Below are positions 59,785 to 64,000 of a stretch of 64,000 bases of DNA, piece by piece. The DNA is from JAGNDO01 sp963704975 (GTDB lineage Bacteria; Chloroflexota; Anaerolineae; Caldilineales; Caldilineaceae), in the NCBI GenBank assembly GCA_963704975.1, contig CAVPIK010000023.1:49930-113929 (forward strand), written 5' to 3'. The stretch's first letter is position 1. Every line of letters begins with the position of its first letter. A model generated the notes under the pieces. The model was not told the origin of the DNA, did not search any database, and was given only the letters and a program-made list of their open reading frames with translations. The translations under genes were made by a program, and so were the position numbers.

Positions 59785-61443
59785 CTAAAACTCCGCTCGT
59801 CCACCCGGAAGCGTTCGATGATCAGGATCCAGCGGCGGAGACGACCATCAGAATGGTGCTCATGGCCAGGGCCTGGCCGTAGTTGACCAGGCCGGGACGA
59901 CTCAGCGCCCGGTAGATCACCACGGGCATGGTGGGCATGTCGGGCCGGGTGATGAGCAGGGAGGCCCCAAACTCCCCCAGGCTGATGGTGAAGGCGAAGA
60001 CCGCGCCCACGAGCATGGCCCGCCACAGCAGGGGCACATCCACCTCCCACCACACCCGCAGGGGATTGGCCCCCAAGCACCTGCCCCGCCTCCCGCAGAT
60101 GTGGGTCCAGCCCGCGCAGGGCGGGGAGGAGGGTGCGCACGACAAAGGGGGTGGCGATGAGCGTGTGGGCGATGGGGACCAGGATCAACGATGTGCGCAG
60201 ACTGCCCATTGCGATGATGTAGCCAAAGCCCAAGGTCACGGCGGAGGTGCCCAGGGGCAGCAAGAAAGATCGGGTCCAAAATGGCCGAGATCCGGCTGCG
60301 GCGGCGGGCCAAAAGATAGGCCGAGATCACGCCGAGGAAGAGGCTCAACACCACCGTGGCCCCGGCATACAGCAGGGAATTTCTCACGGCTTCCAGCGGC
60401 GGCACGAAGAAGGCGCTGTTGCGGGGGTTGTCGGCCAAGGCCCGGAAATAGGCAAAGGTCAGGCCGTCGCCGCCCAGGGTGACGCTGCGCCAGGCCAGGG
60501 CCAGGAGGGGCGAGAGCAGGATGACCAGCATGGCCGCCAAACTCAGCCCGACAAAGAGCCGCTCCCGCGCCGTGGACGCACGGCGGGCGGTGATGGACTG
60601 GGGACGCATCTCCACGGGCAGGCTGGCCCGGCTTTGCATGCGGGTGTAGACCGCCATGACGGCGAAGGTGAGGGCCATCTGCACCAGGGCCAGGAATCCG
60701 GCCACGGGCAGGTTGAAATAGCTGACCGCTTGGCGATAGATCTCCACTTCCAGGGTGGCAAAGCCCAGGCCGCCCAAAATCAACACCACGCCAAAACTGG
60801 TAAAGCAGAAGAGAAAGACCAACAGCCCGGCGGCGATGATGCTGGGCATGAGCAGGGGCAGGGTGATCTCCCAAAAGAGGCGGCCCGGCCCCGCGCCCAG
60901 GACCGCGGCGGCCTCCTCCAGCCGGGGGTTGAGGTTGGCCCAGAAGCTGCCGACCGTGCGCAAGACCACGCTGACGTTGTAAAAGGCGTGGGCGATCAGG
61001 ATGATCCAGACCGTGTTCATGAGGCGGATGGGCGGGCCGTCCAGCCCCAGGCCGGCCTGAAGCCAGTCGTTGAGCAGCCCGTTCTCCCCCAGCAGGGCGG
61101 TGAAGGCCACGGCCACCACGACCGTGGGCATGACAAAGGGGATGGTGGTCAACGCCCGCAGCAGGGCCTTGCCGGGGAAGGCGTAGCGGGCGAAGACGTA
61201 GGCCAGGGGCAGGCCCAGGATCAAGGTCAGCCCGGTGGAGGCGGCGGCCTGCCAGGTGGTGAACCAGAGTACCCGCCAGAAAAAGGGCTGTGACAGGGTC
61301 TCGCCGATGGCGGCCAGGGTCAGCGATCCGTCCGCGCCAAAGCTGACCCCCAGGATGCGGGCCAGGGGGTAAAAGAAAAAGATGCCCAGAAAGAGCAGGG
61401 GCAGGGCATAGAGGATGGGCGGAATGGTGCGGGATAGGCGCAT
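59785..61443 (-). CDS. ABC importer permease, fused two-half type (frameshifted)
   Basis: About 553 residues, two permease halves in one chain, as in ThiP and FbpB. The first half (MRLSRTIPPILYALPLLFLG ...) has its EAA loop in EEAAAVLGAGPGRLFWEITL. The second half has HLREAGQVLG, then a surplus G near 60072, then ANPLRVWWEVDVPLLWRAML, its EAA loop. Other shifts lie near 60260 and 59845. The last frame probably ends GGRAEF at the TAG 59785-59787. It contacts the ABC ATPase encoded downstream. Substrate class (iron, thiamine or similar) is uncertain without the binding protein. Confidence 0.88.
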
Positions 61444-61464
61444 GGATCGGGTTCAGGAAAGGAA

Positions 61465-61575
61465 AAAATAGGCCACGGATTGGACGGATTTGACGGATTA
61501 AAAACGGATTTTTAAAAGATTTGTATAGATCCGTTTTGATCCGTTCGATCCGTCCAATCCGTGTTCTATTTTTAA
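61465..61575. repeat. ATCCGT palindrome
   Basis: AAAATAGGCCACGGATTGGA and GGATTTGACGGATT are mirrored by GATCCGTTCGATCCGTCCAA and TCCGTGTTCTATTTT around a T/A-rich loop. It separates the permease and methyltransferase genes and overlaps the latter's stop. Confidence 0.75.
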
Positions 61576-62429
61576 GGTTTGAAAGCTACCACCCCGAAGG
61601 CGCCGGGGCGCGGGCGATGCGGGTGAAGCCGGTGTCGTGGAGGCGGCGGATGGCCCCGGCGGTGGTGATTTTGCCGCTGGGGCTGTCCGGGTTGCCGATG
61701 TAGTGGAACAGTTTGCCCTTGGGCCGCAGGATGCGGAAGAGATGGGCGTAGAACTCCCCGCCGTAGAGGTGGCCGGCCAGGCTGAACATGGGCGGGTCGT
61801 GGACGATGTGGGCGAAGGCGGCGTCGGGCAGGGCGGCCACCACGTCCCCGGCGTCGCCGATGCGCTGGGTGATGTTCGGGTTGTCGAAGAGGGCGGCGGA
61901 CCAGGGGTTGAGGCGGCAGATCTCCAGGACGGTGGGGTCCAGCTCGATGGTGGTGACGGGGACGCCCTTGGCCGCGGCGGCGGTGGCGGTGTAGCCCAGG
62001 CCCGTGGCCGTGTCCAGGACCGGGCCGTGGAAGGGACCGGCGGCCTTGACTCTTGGCCGCGGTGTCCCGGCCGGGGTCGGTCTCTTTGATGCGGTGCATG
62101 GGGATGCCGGAGATCAGCATGGTGGGCGGGCCGGGGGTGGGGTAGAGGGTGTAGACCCGGTTCAGGGCTTCGGAGAAGCGCTGGATCTTCTCGACCCAGA
62201 CCCCTTCGTCGTCCTGGTCCATGAGATAGCAGGATTGGGTGTCGTCGGCGATCTCTTCCACCAGGCCCCAGCGCAGTTCGGCGCCGGATGGGTCAACCAG
62301 GCCGGTTTCTGTCAAACGGGCCGTGGTGGTCGACGCCCCCAGGTCCCACGTAAACGGAACTTCCTGCTGCAAGGCTTCTTTGGCGACCAGCGCGAGTCGG
62401 GCTTGAAAATGAGAGAGTACGTTGGGCAT
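61572..62429 (-). CDS. SAM-dependent methyltransferase / spermidine synthase-like protein (frameshifted)
   Basis: About 286 residues. The N-terminal beta part reads GLVDPSGAELRWGLVEEIAD and SCYLMDQDDEGVWVEKIQRF. After a shift near 62050 the Rossmann core is clear: PVLDTATGLGYTATAAAAKG (SAM-binding loop), VTTIELDPTVLEICRLNPWS (acidic residue for ribose) and AFAHIVHDPPMFSLAGHLYG (motif like the DxPxF of MnmC/spermidine synthase relatives). LFRILRPKGKLFHYIGNPDS and a last shift near 61600 to FGVVAFKP complete it. The real substrate is unknown. The repeat at 61465 and a 230-base leader region lie on either side. Confidence 0.75.
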   Translation of the reverse strand: MPNVLSHFQARLALVAKEALQQEVPFTWDLGASTTTARLTETGLVDPSGAELRWGLVEEIADDTQSCYLMDQDDEGVWVEKIQRFSEALNRVYTLYPTPGPPTMLISGIPMHRIKETDPGRDTAAKSQGRRSLPRPGPGHGHGPGLHRHRRRGQGRPRHHHRAGPHRPGDLPPQPLVRRPLRQPEHHPAHRRRRGRGGRPARRRLRPHRPRPAHVQPGRPPLRRGVLRPSLPHPAAQGQTVPLHRQPGQPQRQNHHRRGHPPPPRHRLHPHRPRPGAFGVVAFKP

Positions 62430-62522
62430 GGCGGGATCTTATAAATAGGCCGCGGAGGATGCGGATTTGGCGGATAAAAGCGGATTTTCTACGATTGTAC
62501 TATACCTTACCCCGACGCATCT

Positions 62523-62551
62523 TTGCCAGAACCAGCCATTGCGACTATAAT
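62523..62551 (+). promoter_or_regulatory. promoter of the DEAD-box helicase gene
   Basis: TTGCCA (62523-62528), 17-base spacer, TATAAT (62546-62551). The transcript would have a ~100-base leader. The stretch before it (62445-62500) is a partial ATCCGC-type repeat. Confidence 0.8.
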
Positions 62552-62624
62552 TGGGCGTTGTGTCCGAAGACTGAGGGCACGAGAGACGTTTTAGTTTTTA
62601 GAATTTGCAGGGCTGAGAGTGCGA

Positions 62625-62654
62625 CTTGGCTCCGTGAGTCACCAAGCCAAGGAG
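62625..62654 (+). promoter_or_regulatory. leader hairpin covering part of the ribosome-binding site
   Basis: CTTGGC (62625-62630) pairs with GCCAAG (62646-62651), which includes half of the AAGGAG ribosome-binding site (62649-62654). Melting or rearrangement would expose the site, as in cold-regulated helicase leaders. The stem is short. Confidence 0.4.
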
Positions 62655-62660
62655 CATTTT

Positions 62661-64000
62661 ATGAAATTTAGTGAGTTTAACCTCGATCCGCGCATAAACG
62701 CGGCCATCACGGCCGCCGGTTTTAGCGCCCCCACCCCCATCCAAGAGCAAGCGATTCCCCATGTTTTGGCCGGAAAAGATGTCATGGGCCTGGCCCAGAC
62801 GGGCACGGGCAAGACGGCCGCGTTCATGCTGCCCATCTTGCAACATCTGACCAAGAGCCAATCCCGCAAGATCCGGGCGCTGATTGTGGCGCCGACCCGT
62901 GAGCTGGCCGAGCAGATCCACGAGACCGCGGTGCAGTTTGGCACCATGACCCGGGCCCGCAGCATCACGGTCTATGGCGGGGTGAGCAAGGTGCGCCAGG
63001 TGCAGCAGTTGCGCCGGGGGGCCGATATTGTGGTGGCCTGTCCGGGTCGGTTGTTGGATATTATGGGCGACAAGGCGATTGACCTCTCCGGCATCGAGAT
63101 TTTGGTGTTGGACGAGGCGGACCGCATGTGCGACATGGGCTTTTTGCCCGACATTCGGCGCATCCTCAAGGCCCTGCCCACCCGCCGCCAGACCCTCTTT
63201 TTCTCCGCCACCATGCCGGATGACATCCGCAGCCTGTCTGCGGAGTTTTTGAAGGATCCCGGTGGCCGTGCAGATCGGCATCATCGCCCCGGCGGAGACG
63301 GTTTCCCACGCCATTTATCCGGTGACGGACGGGCTGAAGAAGCCCTTGCTGCTGGAGATGTTGCAGAAGACGGCCACGGGCCGGGTGTTGATCTTCACCC
63401 GCACCAAGCGGCGGGCCCGCAACCTGGCCGGGGATCTGATCAACCAGGGCTACAATGCCACGGCGTTGCAGGGCAACATGGCCCAGAATCGCCGCCAGGA
63501 GTCGATCAACGGCTTCCGGGATGGCAAATATGACATTTTGGTGGCCACGGACATCGCGGCTCGGGGCATCGACGTGACCGAGATCAGCCACGTGATCAAC
63601 TTCGACATGCCCGACACCGTGGACGCCTATACCCACCGCATTGGCCGCACAGGCCGGGCCGAGCAGACGGGCAAGGCCTTCACCTTCTCGGTCCACGACG
63701 ACGAGGCCATGGTGCGGGACATAGAAAAGACCCTGGGCGAACCGTTGGAACGCCGGGCCTTGGATGGTTTCAACTATAGCGGTTTCTCGATCAGCAGCTC
63801 AGGACCCGGAAGTGTGGGCCGTGGCCCGGGGAACGGCGGCGGATCCAACCGCAGCAGCCAGAATCAGTCTCGATCCAACAAAGCCCGCAACAGTCGGCTA
63901 AACGGCACCCAGGGCGGACCGGCTACCAGCAGTGGCGGCAACAGCTCAAACAGCCGCCGTCCCCGCCGTCGCCCGTATTCCAATCCGGGCAGTCGGGGGT
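62661..64000 (+). CDS. DEAD-box ATP-dependent RNA helicase, RhlE-like (frameshifted, runs off the window)
   Basis: At least 446 residues. ATG 62661 follows AAGGAGCATTTT. Q motif FSAPTPIQEQAIP, motif I GLAQTGTGKTAAF, Ia APTRELAEQI, motif II ILVLDEADRM, III LFFSATMPDD. A frameshift lies near 63260 in a run of G/C, after which RVLIFTRTKRRARNLAGDLI, ILVATDIAARGIDVTE (V) and DAYTHRIGRTGRAEQTGKAF (VI) are all present. The C-terminal tail is Gly/Ser/Asn/Arg-rich (GPGNGGGSNRSSQNQSRSNK), typical for RNA binding in RhlE/CsdA-type proteins. No stop before the window end. Likely works in RNA unfolding, ribosome assembly or cold response. Confidence 0.93.

Overview
The window looks like chromosomal DNA of a high-GC Chloroflexota bacterium, probably Anaerolineae/Caldilineae-like. 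That assignment is an inference. It rests on secreted proteins with long Thr-Pro linkers, paired LysM proteins, beta-propeller sensors, an ILEI-domain membrane protein, a type 2 IPP isomerase beside a polyprenyl synthase, and many intergenic palindromes. There is no rRNA, tRNA, CRISPR array, prophage or intact insertion sequence that I can see.

Layout. 1-2.1 kb: end of an FtsK-like gene and small membrane or unknown genes. 2.1-5.6 kb (minus): a tightly overlapping glycan operon (acetyltransferase, DegT aminotransferase, NodB-like deacetylase, GT2 glycosyltransferase). 5.8-10.9 kb (minus): a membrane beta-propeller protein ending in an AAA/STAND-like ATPase, translationally coupled to a second ATPase. 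11.4-12.2 kb: LysM protein. 12.3-15.2 kb (minus): large membrane protein with a C-terminal ILEI domain. 15.4-20.5 kb: glycine cleavage operon gcvT-gcvH-gcvPA-gcvPB behind a tandem glycine riboswitch with a terminator. 20.5-25.5 kb: broken sugar-binding lipoprotein, KynB-like cyclase, a peroxiredoxin with TGA at the catalytic Cys position (selenocysteine candidate), and an M3 peptidase. 25.5-35 kb: RNase D, PQQ-type sugar dehydrogenase, Thr-Pro-rich surface protein, CorA, Nudix, unknown protein, AttH/CrtC-like lipoprotein. 35.4-39 kb: pyruvate dehydrogenase E1alpha, E1beta, E2. 39.4-42.1 kb: prenyl synthase, IPP isomerase, and acyl carrier protein on divergent promoters. 42.2-50.8 kb: MobA-like, DUF218, nuclease, EIT-repeat secreted protein, radical SAM, DUF4258/YgiT pair, PgeF, jelly-roll protein. 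50.8-53 kb: yggS-proC-yggT. 53.3-58.5 kb: subtilisin, zincin, lipoprotein, membrane protein, VapBC. 58.5-64 kb: ABC importer ATPase and permease, methyltransferase, DEAD-box helicase (runs off the end).

Two features dominate interpretation. First, about 25 genes carry single-base frameshifts. At many sites, adding or removing one base in a short run restores the conserved family sequence, so most are probably base-calling errors and coordinates of such genes span all fragments. Second, the gaps are full of palindromes built from short repeated words, plus a ~180 bp nested palindromic repeat family (five copies) that has no coding capacity and in one case sits inside a gene.
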